64,000 bases of DNA from Fusarium oxysporum f. sp. lycopersici 4287 (lineage: Eukaryota > Ascomycota > Sordariomycetes > Hypocreales > Nectriaceae). The notes beneath the pieces were generated by a model. That model was not told the origin of the DNA and did not search any database. It worked only from the letters and a program-made list of their open reading frames with translations. Location of the stretch: positions 2,074,562 through 2,138,561 of the forward strand of contig NC_030993.1 of the NCBI RefSeq assembly GCF_000149955.1, in the 5' to 3' direction. Position 1 is the first letter of the stretch. The number at the start of each line of letters is the position of its first letter. Positions 12,901 through 24,502 of this stretch are shown here, one piece after another. A program made the translations under genes and the position numbers.

Positions 12901-14276
12901 CATGGACGACCTGGCCAACATTGAGCCTCACGAATGAGCCAGGTTCCTCGACGTGGAGTGTAAACAGCGAGATTTCAGAGTCGACGTCATACACTCGAAC
13001 TACAACCCGGTCTTTGACTTCTACTTTGGCGGAACCAAGTATGTCCCACTCTTCTGTTCACAACCTCAGCAGTGCAACCTCGTGGTCAACCTCTTATACT
13101 CTTACCACGACTTTGACCCTCACAACCACCTTGGAAGAGTCCAGCACTTCCCCGTCCACCATTGGCAATAGGAGTAATGCAACCTCAGATTCCATTTCAT
13201 ATACTCGTACAACAACCGTGTTCCGCACTACGACTTTGGGAGGGCCAGGCGCGTCCCCGTCTGCCCTCAACAGCTCAAGTGATGATGCTTCGCTGTCAAC
13301 CTCATACACTCGTACTACGACATTGACTCTTACAACTACTTTGGCGGAACCCCCAACATCTCAAGTATCTGGGGCTGCAGTTACAAATTCATCTGTTTCC
13401 ACATGGACTAACGTAACCTCCGGGGCCACTGACTTCACGAGCACAGAGACTATCTCATTGGCCACCGTTACATCGTCGCTCTCAGGAACACTGACGACTT
13501 TCTTGACAACTGGTAGCGCAAAGGGGGTATCGACCAGCCTTGAGAGTTCCGCCTTGGCACCAATCCCTGTGGGTACGTCAACTCTATCACAGGCTTCTGG
13601 AAGAACATCTTCGGGGATTGATACTTTGATTGATACTTTGATGGGCACACACTTCTTGACTGGCTCGGCGGGAACAGCTACTCCATGTGAATCTACATCT
13701 ACTAGCTCATCGACCTGCACGGATTCAGTGTACGACGCCCCGACCCATACAGCGATTCCAGCTAGCACCGATTGCTTGACTGCAGCGAATGGACCAGCCT
13801 CATCATTGTCGTACGTGTCGGCATTAACAGCCACTGAAGATGTCTCATCGACCTGCAACACAACAAGCAGCATGGTGCATTGGTTAAACATGACTCTCAC
13901 ATTTGGTGTAAAAGGTTTGTGCTATTCTTGATAGGTAAAATCATCAAACTAATGAAAGTCAGATACAGAAACAAGCACCTGCCAGCCGCTTACAACGTTG
14001 CGGACAGTCACAAAAGCGCAGACTGAAGAATCGGGCTCGGCTGGGGATGATTATCCCACGCCAACAGACAGGGTCCCTGAGGATCCCAACTTTCCATGGG
14101 GCAATGACTCCCCAATTCATCGTCATCAGAACTCGTCTGAGCTTGGCCCTGGCGAAAGTGACAGCGATGGCGATGGAGGTCTGAGCAAGAGGATCAACTG
14201 GCGCCTGCGGTGGGAGAATGTCAGAGACAAACTGGAAGGTCTCTGGCATGGACAGGCTTTGAAGTCTGAAGACTAA
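9937..14276 (+). CDS. large secreted Ser/Thr-rich mucin-like protein
   Basis: Exons 9937-10174, 10225-13914 and 13963-14276 join into 1413 residues. The N-terminus has a charged start followed by a strong hydrophobic core (LIAVLSVLLLLSCLLSSATG), a signal peptide. From residue about 80 to 1310 the protein is dominated by Ser, Thr, Val and Ala with many N-x-S/T sequons, implying heavy O- and N-glycosylation and a cell-surface or wall location. Near 12980-13350 a unit of about 35 residues built on SYTRTTTLTLTTTLAEP occurs four times. Cysteines are rare except for a cluster encoded at 13680-13870. The tail is hydrophilic (ending ALKSED) with no hydrophobic GPI-anchor signal, so it should be released or wall-trapped. 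No catalytic domain is recognised. Adhesin, mucin or wall sensor ectodomain are all possible; I cannot assign a function. Confidence 0.85.
12982..13353 (+). repeat. four imperfect ~105-nt coding repeats in the mucin-like gene
   Basis: Each unit encodes a variant of SYTRTTT-LTLTTTLAEP followed by a Ser/Asn-rich spacer. Units start near 12982, 13090, 13195 and 13300. The second has L for R in SYTRTTT; the third has VFR in place of LTL and LGGP in place of LAEP. Such repeats can expand or contract by recombination or slippage. Confidence 0.8.
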
Positions 14277-15288
14277 GTCTCAGGAGGAAGAAGGCACGAT
14301 TTAGATTGTGTTTTTAAAACATTCCCTGATTATGAAGCATGGTATACCGGGGGTTCATTCCTTTCTACGGACATGTTGGTTTTCCTTGTCTGGACTCCAT
14401 TTCTATTCTAATTCAGCCCTGTTTGTTGGCTTCGATTTCGGTTTCGGTATTTCGGGCAACTTTAAGGCCCGGTCAGGGATCACAGTGGTCAGACCAGGCC
14501 AGGGCAGGGGGCCTTGGTTTATTGCGAGACTTGCTATGAGTTTTTTGAAAACACAGACGTTGCGGATGTGTGTACAAGACTTACATAGTTCATGCTATTA
14601 ATTATGTCGAGATTATAATAAGTATCGTTTTCCTTTGACGAACTCGTCTGGTTTGGGCCTTTTGATCGCGTGCTTTGTAACAGATATGGATGGGAATGTG
14701 AGACATGTGGATCATTGGCATTCTTGGCTGATACTACGAATATGTACGCGTATTGCCAAGAGATAAGCACCTAAATAAAGAAGGCCGATAAATTGATTGT
14801 GATTAAAGCACGACAAGTCTGCTGATTCAGTTCATTGAAGTGCATTACTACCTAGGAGTTTAAGTTAATAAAGATGTAAATAATTGTGTACCTGCGATTG
14901 CCTCTTTCTGACCAACGGTGAACGGTAAGTGGGCAAGAGGCAGGAAAGTGCATGAAATAGCTGAGCCAATCACGTTAGCGCAAGAAAGAAAAGTGAAGTT
15001 AAAATCGTCGTCATCGGCGGGAGGGGTCGTTCCTTCCGGCCCCAGATTTCGTGCCTCTTACACTTGGACTTTACCCAAAGCGGATCCCTTGCCACCGAGA
15101 CATCCGACGCCTCAAGAGTGAAGCACGTTACCATCAGCTGCATCTGCATCTGCATCCTTCATTCTTCCCTCTTTTAATCCTTTCTTTATTCTACATAAAC
15201 AATACCAACATCGCCATCATCGTTATCATCACCAATCAATTAATCATCGCAATACACAAATCACATACACCGAAAACTCCGTCACACC
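14277..15288. other. intergenic region
   Basis: 3' flank of the mucin-like gene and promoter of the DUF7728-like gene. The last 120 nt before 15289 are rich in C, A and T with many ATCA/CATC trinucleotides, typical of a fungal 5' leader. Nothing else recognised. Confidence 0.5.
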
Positions 15289-16359
15289 ATGCTTTTCAAG
15301 CCGCTCGCCCTTGCAGCGACCGCCGCTGCTGTGCTCATCGTCCCAGAGACTTCTGACAAGGACGACAGCATCTTCCGCACTCTTCCCATCGAAGTCGACA
15401 CTTTCGAGATCCCCGCAACCGCTTATAGTCAAGTCGTCGACGTCCCTTGCCTCCAGTGCCGCGGCCATGATAGCCAACTCGAACTCAATTTCGGCATTCA
15501 AGACCGTCGCCTGGTATTAAACGGTTTCGAACTCTATCCACACGCCGACCCTTGGAATGGAGACCTGTCGGCTGCTGTTATCAAGGCCAACGGCAAGAGC
15601 GATATGCGTCGACTGGGATATGGTTTGGCTATTCGACCTGAAGGAGTCGATAAGGATCAACATCTCGAGGTTGTCAATGTCGAAGTCAGGATCATCGAAG
15701 TCGGCGACCGTTTCGTCGACGGTGTCCCTCCTGTCACAGTAAAGCTCATCAAGGCTCCTGTTGGCGAGATCATCATCGGAAGCATCGAGGTCAAGGGTGC
15801 TGGCGAGAAGGCACCAGAGGACTGTGATATGTGGTGCCGCGCCAAGGGTATGGTCCACGATACCTGGAAGGGTGTCAAGGGCAAGTTCAAGGGCTGCCAC
15901 GGAATGAAGGGTAAGGGTAAGGGTAGAGGCCATGGTCACGGTCGCAAGCCCCATCACGGTCATGGTAAGGGTGAGAACAAGCCTACCGACAACTTCAAGC
16001 ACGGTCCTCTCGTCAACAAGGCCCCCGAGCAGTCGTGGAGTGATGTTCTCGCACACGTTACCGCATATATTATCATCCCTGTCCTTATGGGTGTTGCTGC
16101 CGGTGTCGGAGTTGCATTGTAAGTTCATTCCCTGCTATTCTTCAATTTGTATACTAACATATTTAGCTTCACCATGTTCCTCTGTGCCATGGTTCTCCGC
16201 CTGATCCGCATGTTCAAGGGCGAATCCGCTGAGTCCGAGCCAGAGCTTGCCCCCGGTGCTGCTCACAAAGCCGCCATCGCCGAGATGCTTGTTGAAGACG
16301 AGAAGTCCGGTCTTATGGTTGACGAGGAGGCTCTTCCCCAGTACGAGCCACGCAACTAG
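15289..16359 (+). CDS. DUF7728-like membrane protein with His/Gly/Lys-rich linker
   Basis: Exons 15289-16118 and 16167-16359 (GTAAGT donor, CTAAC branch site) give 340 residues. The N-terminus (MLFKPLALAATAAAVLIVPE) looks like a cleavable signal. A folded domain of about 170 residues follows, starting with VDVPCLQCRGHDSQL (a CxxC pair) and rich in beta-type V/I alternation. It is followed by a strongly basic linker around residues 200-235 with repeated GKG and GHGHG. A C-terminal hydrophobic hairpin (AYIIIPVLMGVAAGVGVALFF and MFLCAMVLRLI) precedes a short acidic tail ending LPQYEPRN. This order (signal, CxxC domain, C-terminal membrane segment) matches what I know of fungal DUF7728 proteins, whose function is unknown. 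The His-rich linker could bind metal; that is inference. Confidence 0.8.
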
Positions 16360-17114
16360 AAGTCGATTTCTGAGACTCTGTACTTGCCCGCATTTTAGCC
16401 GTGGTTGATAGAAAAGGGGAACGCACACTACCAACACAGCCTTGTACGACAGGCGGGTTATTGATACCAAAGACTGTATGTTTTTTAAAGGATTCGGACT
16501 CGGGATAGGCGTTATGGGTTTGGTGGATGGGATCATGTCTTATGAACTGGATGGCCACCTACGCATCAGACTTGGCGTGGCTTTCTTTGGTAACGATTTG
16601 AAATTGTTACTGTCCTTTCTTTAAAGATTCAGCGGTGTCTATTAGGTTATGGATGGTCTAGGCACTGTTGGCTAAACTTGAAATAAAACGAAAAATTACC
16701 TTACACTCATACACTCGTCTCGGATTTAGGTATTTGATGTATTCGGTATATGTGACCAAGATCGCCAATTATAAAATAGCAATGCTACCCAAAGTCTATA
16801 TCCCCCACAGACTGTGGACCCTGAATGGGCACTATCCGCTCACACTCTAACTTAGCTTCCACTTTGGGGGAGCATCCGCAATCCGAAGTCATGAAGTGTG
16901 GATAGAAGGGTCATGTTGTATGCGGGGTTTCGACTCGCTACATTCTAGCCCGATCCCCGAGTTTAGCTATATAACTAACTACTTGTTCCCATCCAATCTG
17001 GAGTAAGTTTCTAAAAGTCTATAGCTGCTACACTACTTTCGATCCTGTTTCGTCTTACTACTCTCACTCTCACCGACAATACGCATAGTACGGTCCGCCA
17101 CTTATAAACACAAG
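16360..17114. promoter_or_regulatory. intergenic region and rhamnose mutarotase promoter
   Basis: 3' flank of the DUF7728-like gene followed by the promoter of the rhaM-like gene. A TATATAA box lies at 16968-16974, about 140 nt upstream of the start codon. A CCGATCCCCGAG sequence just upstream (16950-16961) could hold a carbon-repressor-type CCCC core, but this is only a sequence resemblance. Confidence 0.45.
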
Positions 17115-17536
17115 ATGTCACAAACAGCTCGCCGATTCGCTCAGATCGTCAAACTGAAGCCTCAACACCTTGCTGAGTACAAGGAAGTCCACGCTAGAGT
17201 CTGGCCCGACGTCCTCAAGCAGATCCAAGAGTGCAATATTCGAGACTGTATGGCCTATCCTGAGGTGTATCTATAAGGCAACTGTAATAGAGACTGATCG
17301 CTTGTATAGACAGCATTTTCTACGATGATCAGAGCCACATTCTCTTCGCCTCGTTCAAATACATCGGCTCGGACTACAGCTGCGACATGGAGAAGATGGC
17401 AAAGAACCCCCGTGTGAGGGAATGGTGGAAGATGACAGACGCCTGGCAGGAGAGTCTTGTGCCTGGTGCAGTGAGCTCTGAGGCCGGCGAGCCTTCTTGG
17501 TGGAAGCCAGTTGAGGAGGTCTTTTATCAGCCTTAA
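17115..17536 (+). CDS. rhaM: L-rhamnose mutarotase
   Basis: Exons 17115-17247 and 17310-17536 give 119 residues, slightly longer than the 104-residue E. coli RhaM. It catalyses interconversion of the alpha and beta anomers of L-rhamnose, feeding rhamnose catabolism. The family layout is plain: a first strand FAQIVKLKP, then HLAEYKEVHARVWPDV carrying the expected Tyr22, His26 and Trp30. The second half has NIRDYSIFYD, an ILFASFKY strand, the VREWWKMTD pair of tryptophans (W83, W84) and a C-terminal VEEVFYQP. These match the residues that line the sugar pocket in the bacterial enzyme. An extra SEAGEPSWWK segment lies near the C-terminus. No other rhamnose gene is adjacent, so the gene stands alone here. 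Confidence 0.9.
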
Positions 17537-18016
17537 AAGGTGAATAGAATGCAACATAAAATTCAGGAATGGTATAAAGAAAAGTCACAAACACTCCGGA
17601 CTCATCAAGGGCTTATGATCTAAATCTCTTACGATTCATGGCATCAAGTATCAAGTCCTGAGGCCTCTATCTTTTGGCACAACGCCCTTGCTAATCTCGC
17701 TCGCGAGTGTTACATACTGTAAAAGGGGTAGTAGTAGAATAGAAGAATAAAATGAAAAGGGCGCCTCTGAAATGCCTATGCAAAATTCTTTCTTCTTTCC
17801 TTCTTTTCTTTCTCCGTCTTCTTCATCAGTCCCGTTACTTATTCCTCACTCGTTACCATCCACGGCCCGGCCCTGGCGAAGCTGAACTGAAGCAAATAAC
17901 GAAACGAATGCACTAGACCGACGCCATCATTGCGAAATGCATATTTACCTATGTTCATGCGTTATATACAGTGTCTAATCTTGACTCCTGGATCATCTGG
18001 AGCTCGCTGCTGCGCT
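17537..18016. other. short convergent intergenic region
   Basis: 480 bp between the rhaM-like gene and the EGF-like gene, which converge. It holds two 3' flanks, with a CTTTCTTCTTTC tract near 17787-17822. Nothing else seen. Confidence 0.5.
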
Positions 18017-20666
18017 TCATCTTGGACCATGGACTGCTCTACGTCCAAGGGACGGGTGGATGGGAGCAGCCATTGGAGATAACACATGACGCTTCACGTT
18101 TCCTCCTATTATCTTTGATCCGATACTAATCTTGTACCTCAACAAGTCAACCGATTCCTTGTCGCCAATGCTGACATTGGCTGCCTCCTTTGCCAAAACA
18201 CCTGCTTCTTTACGAGCCTTGGCAAAGAATTGTGCAAGGCTAGATTGAGCGTCTTCGGCACTGTCCACGTCCTCCTCCTGCAACACATAGAGGACGGCGA
18301 TACGCGCAAAGTCGAGGACCTCGTTTGTGATCTTGAACTTGGTCATCGGGTCCTGTGTCTGCGATGGGTCTGCTGTCACTGAGGTCTGTGCAGCATTGCC
18401 AGCGTCGCTTGTTGAGGTTGGCGCGTTTTCGGGGCTTCCCTCGTCAACCACCAGCGTAGTTGGCGCGGCGGTTTCGGAGGATACGACGACAGCAGGGGCA
18501 GTGTCAGGTGCACGGGCAACGAGAGTCGGTGCAGCGGCCTCTCGCTTGAACTGGAGAGCCAGGCTGTCGAGCAAAGTCCTTTTGCGTGTAGCAGCGCCAT
18601 CAAAAGTAACCAGGGAGTTCTGGGCAATGCAGGACAGCTCTGCAGCATTGATCTTCGCCATGATGGCAGTGCCAGATAGAGGGATAGAAAAGTTTTTCTG
18701 GCTGTTCTCGATAAGGCGTGGAATACTTTTGCCAAGCGTGACGTTGTTCAGGTCATTGCCCAAGTCTGTAGTCGTGCAACCATCGGAGCCACCAGCGCTG
18801 CAGTCGGAGCCTGTAAAGCCATTTGTGCAAATACATGAGCATGTACCCTGCGACATAATATTCGTTCCACCGTTCTGGCACTTTAATGATTCTTGGCATT
18901 GAGCAAGAGCAGACTTTGGCTTTTCATCATTGCCCAAGTTCTTAAAGACGAAAAATTCCAATGGGACAAGGACAGCGGCCAGAATTATGCCAACAAGTAA
19001 GAGTAGTAAGAGGACAAACGCCCACACAGGCAGACCGCAGCAGCGCCGACGTCGCTTGCCCTGGCCTTCATCCGAAGGCGTCATCTCGCGAAGGCCAGAT
19101 CGTGAAGGAACATCACCCTGACGGGTGGGGGCTAGGGGCCAAGATGTCGTTCGAAACCAGGATCCACGGTTCTGTCGCTCTGGCTGTTGTGCGGGAGGGG
19201 GGAATGCTGCCAGCATATCCGATAGTCCTACGAGAGGTAAGTTCATCAAAACATCACATCCTAAAGCAGATCTTCTTACCTGAGTTTTCTTTGTCACCCC
19301 CTCGAGTCTGCCCCTTGTCGTCAAAGAAATCATTCAAGTTGTCGAATCGGCTTGCTGGTCTTTTGCCAGAATCAATCATGGTCGCGAGGCGAGTTGCACG
19401 TCGAATCAAATCAGGCAAGCTGGTGATACTGCCTCTCTCCTCGGCCCTTCTCACTGCCTCAATGTCCAGCTTTGGGGGTCGTCGAATAGCCGAAAGCCGA
19501 CTATAAGGCTGAGGGGAAGGTGTTGGCGCAGGAACTGGTACTTCTGACAAGTTGGTGGCGCTGGCAGCAGCATATGCACCCAGAATAGCGTCGGGGCTAA
19601 GGCTGTCATGAGGGTTTTGCGAAGGTGCCGATGTCTTCGCCAGAGGAAGGGTGTTAGAAGAGCTTGTTGAAGCATCGATATAGCCGGTTCCCGAGTCGAA
19701 AGGCTGAACCGGCGATGGTGCAGGGCGGTGATTGGGCTCCATAATGAACGATTTGGTAGTAACAATTGAAGGCTTTCCTCTCTTGCCGATGCTTGCACTG
19801 CGGACCAGTTTGCTCTCATCATGAAACTCGTCATAGGCGGAATCCTGACTCTTGTTGTCCGTCTCATCGTAATACGAGGGACTGGCCGCCCGAGAACCTG
19901 CAGGCCAGCTTTCAGGCATAGCCGCGCTTGAGGCGTAAGAGCCGTGCGATCTCGAATTAAGACTCTCTTCGGGAATCGGCGAGACAAAAGACGCGTGCGA
20001 GTAGAAGGATGATGCGCCCCGGCGAGACGAAGGGGGAGGTCCTAGATTAGCGCTCGCTCTGGGGGGGCCCAGGTTGACACTTCTTCTATTAGAATCTGCA
20101 GCTGTCGATTGATTAGGCTCAGGGAAGTCAGGGAGTGATCCAAGACTAGAGGTTGTCATTCGGGAGGATGGAGAAGGCGGAACGGAAGAGTGATAGTCGT
20201 CAGACTCGGGTGTGAGAAACACTGGGGTCGGTTCTTGAAGTCGAGACTGATCCAGCAAAGAAGGAACTTGGCTGGGTCGGGGTGGTCGTTGAGGGGCCTG
20301 AGTTGGTCGTCCAGGTGGTGGTCGATATGGCTCGCGGTCGGGCGAATTCATAGCGGCCATCGGGGGGCCGGGTAGAGGCCATTGTGGAACTTGCTGTGGT
20401 CGAGATATGGCAACACCAGGATTTCCACTTCTATAATCCATGGCAGGCGCAGCCTTGGGTTTCGGAAGCCTTGATTGCGCGGAGGGGTGTCCTCCCATGG
20501 GTCGACGAGGAGGAGCCCTTAGTTCGCCAGGCGGACTGTCGTCCATGTTGTCTGGGTACAGAGGCTGCTGTTGCGGATATCCACCTTGCGCCATCTCGCG
20601 TGCTCTCCTTACAGATCCAGATCCGAGTGCTGAGTCCATCCCTCTTCCATCATACATCTGACTCAT
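18017..20666 (-). CDS. single-pass membrane protein with long disordered N-terminus and EGF-like module
   Basis: Exons 20666-19280 and 19227-18017, joined across a 52-nt intron, give 865 residues. Residues 1-520 are Pro/Ser/Arg-rich and look disordered. A basic GKRRRRCC patch is followed by one strong transmembrane helix (about 528-556, FVLLLLLLVGIILAAVLVPL). Directly outside lies an EGF-like module, C573-C605 (CQNGG, then CSCICTNGFTGSDC). A C-terminal region of about 250 residues with scattered N-x-S/T sites and a Ser/Thr/Ala-rich stretch follows. The basic patch on the N-terminal side suggests N-in, C-out topology (type II). It resembles fungal EGF-domain proteins of unknown role; a wall or surface receptor is possible. 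The gap upstream to the next gene is 3.8 kb. Confidence 0.85.
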
Positions 20667-21669
20667 TTGGTTCCTTTATGCCGAGTCGAGTGTCGTCCAA
20701 ACCAACAGCGTAACACGGTTAGGAATCCGGTAGGGAGCCCCTATACGCAGTTCAACTGTATGTAGGAAGCCGCGAAGTTGCAAAGAACCGAAGTGATGAA
20801 ATGATGCGAGTATCCGATGACCTACAGCGCTTGAATCGTTCTTGTGGAGAATCACTGGCACAGCGTTCGTATATGGAAAAATCAGTCTGTGTCCGAGTTG
20901 TTTGGGGTGCTGCAACACAAAAAGTTGAACTCTCTTGGACTCGATCAGGTCGTACAGCCACAGGCTACGTCGAGTTTACGAGAAATGTGAGAAGCGAAGT
21001 AAAAATAGGCAAGATGAGAACTGGATAGAAGAGAACGTGAGAGAAAATAAGACGGATCGACCCAAAAATGAGAGACTGTTGCACGGTAATCCAGACCTCG
21101 CAGGCGCTGCAAGCAATGCAAATGAGAAATAGTCTGAAGAAAAGTGTTAGTATTACAAGGGGATATGGATGGAAGAAGATGCGAAAGATTGAAGTGAAAC
21201 AACCAAGATGACATCCAGGCCATCTCAAGATTTGGTAACAACGAAAGGGAAAACATACCGAAGAAGCGAAAGAAGGTCACGACTTCATGAGATCATTTGG
21301 GCGCGACAAATCAAGTCAACGTCGCAGGGGCTCGCAATCAACGACTAAAAGGATGGAAGGGATCGGTTCCGAGGTAGAGCAGCACAGCAGATGGGGACGA
21401 AATTCGAGTCGGAATCGAGAACCAGTGGGCAAAGGCCAAAGTCGATGCCGACGTCGTGAGACGAGGCGGCGTGTCACCGAGGAGATGGCTCTGGACGAAT
21501 CGCGTTTCAAAGTTGCGTCTCGATGGTTTGAGGATGCTCCAGGTAATGAGACGATAATGGTTGTGAGTGGTGAAAGGAGATCCCTATAGAAGGATAGAAC
21601 CTAAGGCCAGATCGATGAGGCACCAATTGTTTGTTGAGGAAGGCGTGGTGAGGCGTCTGATTTCCCAGC

Positions 21670-21727
21670 TCTTGCTCTTGCTTCTTGCTTCTTGCTTCTT
21701 GCTTCTTGCTTCTTGCTTCTTGCTTTT
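21670..21727. repeat. heptanucleotide microsatellite (TTCTTGC)n
   Basis: About seven near-perfect copies of a 7-nt unit, starting with a shortened copy. It lies about 1 kb upstream of the start of the EGF-like gene. Copy number is likely to vary between strains. Confidence 0.9.
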
Positions 21728-22237
21728 TCTTGAACCTGATTATCTTTTTGTGGCCCCTTATTGAACTGTCAAAATTATCAAGCAAAAGAAGAATAAAAGA
21801 AAGATTGGTCTGATTATCTTCTAGACGGACCCGGAAAAAACAATAGTAAAAAAAAAAAGAAGAGTTGAAAAAAAATGTGCACAATAGAAGCACAGTTGGA
21901 GAAGAATCAAAAGTAGTAACGAATGAATGTAACGAGGCGCAGACTACGACAGCTTGGGTCGAAGCAGGCTTGTAGGTACCAGTACAGTACAATAGGCACA
22001 AAGAGTGCGGGTGAGGTTGGAGAGGAGGAAGAAAAGCGAGGCGAAGCGAGGGGAGAGGAGAGGAAATGGAACTGAAAGGATGGACGGAGTACGACCCCAG
22101 GTACATTAGTAGATTGGTGAGGCTTTCGGGGGTCCCATGGAGTTCAGCAAGCACCTCACTCACCTGCGAAACAGGGCTATTCCAGAATGGAATACCTAGA
22201 CTAGACGGGAGCACGGGAGAGGCACAGAGACAACAAA

Positions 22238-22254
22238 CACTCACTCACTCACTC
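22238..22254. repeat. (CACT)4 microsatellite
   Basis: Four tandem CACT units in the upstream region of the EGF-like gene. Confidence 0.85.
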
Positions 22255-24502
22255 GACTGACCCAGTTATTACGGGTGAGCAAGCCCCATCACGATAGCAT
22301 CTTGCTGCAGGATCGTCGTTATTCCAACATGGGATCACCCTGCTCACTTTCACAAACGCCATTCAAGAACCATATTCACCCACACGGAGCGCAATATGAA
22401 CAGAGACGATAGAGAATCAGAGATGAAGGGGCAGCGGTCATGACCTCTCAAAGGGGCGCATCTGGCCGTTGGCCGTTTTTCTCCATAAATGCGCGGGAGA
22501 CAAGCCACTGCTCTCCCACTGGCTGCTCGTCCGTCTGAAGTATGAGTCCCACCAATCACGCTAGAGAATCGTCTGTCGAAAACCCCTCGAAGCCAAGCCC
22601 AGCCAAGCTACCTAGGGAGGGGTCCCTTGCAACAGCTTTTCAAGTTTAGTAGAAACACTAGCGTGCTCTGTTCCTGCAGCTCGGGCCCTAGTCACAGAGT
22701 GCAAGCCACGTTTTTGACTTTTGAGCTCTCTCACAGTCAGTTTGTGTCTTTGTCTTTCTCTCAACACCAAGACCAACACAAGACGAGATCCATCTTTTGT
22801 CAGATAATTTCCAGGGTTCATGCTCCTCTTCTGGGGCTCTCGGATGTCTTAGAATGTGCTCCATACTTCATCAGTCTTTATTTTCTTTTGTTCTGTTGAG
22901 AGCAATTTAATGTGACTCCATCAGTTCGGAGGTAATCTTATTTGTTTTCTCCGCCTTGACAGGCCAAGCTTTTTGAGCTCAGCCTTGCACCGAGAAGCTG
23001 AACAAACGTTCACGATAATTTGATTACTGTCAATTGACACAACCGAAGTAAACAGCCGAAGTCACGCTACAGATCAAGCTAACTCGCATGGGCTCGATTA
23101 GATGGACTACCCCGTTAGTGCACGGTAAGGCTTCTGCCTCGGACATTAGACGATCACATTGAGTAGCGTCCGTCGTTTGATGCTTAATGAGATTCAATCT
23201 GTTTGATGCACTAGCCACGGTCATGCGCGATTTCATATCAATTGAGTTCATGGCCTTTAATTTCTTCATATCACCAACAGCGCGTCCGCCAACTTGAGCC
23301 TGAATAACCTAACATTTTGCGGGTTTAGCCTGCGCTTTTGTACTCTGATACAGAATTCGCTCGGAACCGTCGGAGCATCTAACAGAGTGACTAGCATATG
23401 CGACGCTTCAACTTTTATCGTGTCCGCATCTTACGATAAACTCACAAGGGGCCCTGGAAGTCGACTTGTGTCGTGTACATTTGAGTCGAGGTGGTGTTTC
23501 ACCCTTCAAGATCTGGCTTCGATCGATTCCTTGCCCGGGCGTAAAGGAAAGCCTTTACCGTTGTGTGACAGTTGCTTCGTTTGGTCGACAAGATGACATT
23601 TATTAAAAATAAGTAATTACTGTTTGTTTCGACTCGAAGCTTCACATGATCAAAAGCAAACAGCCATGAATGGCAGTACATAAAATTGATTAATGTTCGG
23701 GCGTCGGGTCCAGACAATCAGACCTGCAAGTTATCACTTTAGTTGTGTTCCATCGTCCTTCCTTGGCGTGTTTCATGTTTATCGGTGGAGGGGCCCTTGA
23801 ACGTCATCAGTTGCCAGGGTGGGATGGATCTTTGTCAAGTGTCGATCAGTCATTGATTTTCGATAACCCGCGTATTCCACGTATCTCTAGGGTAAGCTAA
23901 TCCAACCGCCACAAAGCAAAACCTATTTGTCAATATCTAACAGCGAGAACATGGCTTATTCAGTATACGGAATATACAGTTTCTTATTATATTATATCTA
24001 AAGACCTCTTTTGACTCAACTTTGGTTCTCTACAGTTGTGATATTCACTATTAGGATACCTCATTGCAAATCTAAAACCAAGGCACGTCCCATCAGTGAT
24101 TTTAATCAACAAGGCGATTGGATTCACATAACTTAAAGCCAGATAAAGTGGCGGGTGTCACAGAAGAATATTTCGACACTGGGAACATTTGCATTCTAAC
24201 GTCCAACAGTCGTGCATGCGTTGGCTAGTGGGTATCAGTTCCATTCAGAGATGGGGCGCACACTCGACTATACGAGCTTGGAACATCTATATATATAACT
24301 TACGTGTAGGTCGTGTAAGCTTACGAGTAAAGCCTTGAGGACTGTAACAGGGATGCGCCGGACAAGTCATACTGGGCTATTAACTTATTCACAAAGCACT
24401 ATACCATGTCCAACCTTTCCCAACTCTTTGACAACTCACATGCCAACATAAACTTCAGTAGTTGCCTCTAATAAATTAACATATTTTACTGCATACAAGT
24501 CA

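Larger units (their letters stand above)
20667..24502. other. 3.8-kb intergenic region with simple repeats
   Basis: Upstream region of the EGF-like gene and 3' flank of the carboxylase gene. It contains a (TTCTTGC)n tract at 21670-21727 and a (CACT)4 tract at 22238-22254. A 245-codon frame on the minus strand (22244-21507) is low-complexity and includes the translated repeat, so I do not count it as a gene. No motif-bearing frame was found from 22600 to 24500, where the sequence becomes AT-rich. Confidence 0.5.

Noticed and set aside
10562..13900. Antisense Val/Glu/Asp-rich frames opposite the mucin gene
   Set aside because: They are mirror images of Ser/Thr codons (AGT/TCT/ACT reversed) and carry no independent motif.
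21507..22244. 245-codon minus-strand open frame
   Set aside because: It is low-complexity, runs through the translated 7-nt microsatellite (repeated KKQEARS) and shows no motif or homology I recognise.
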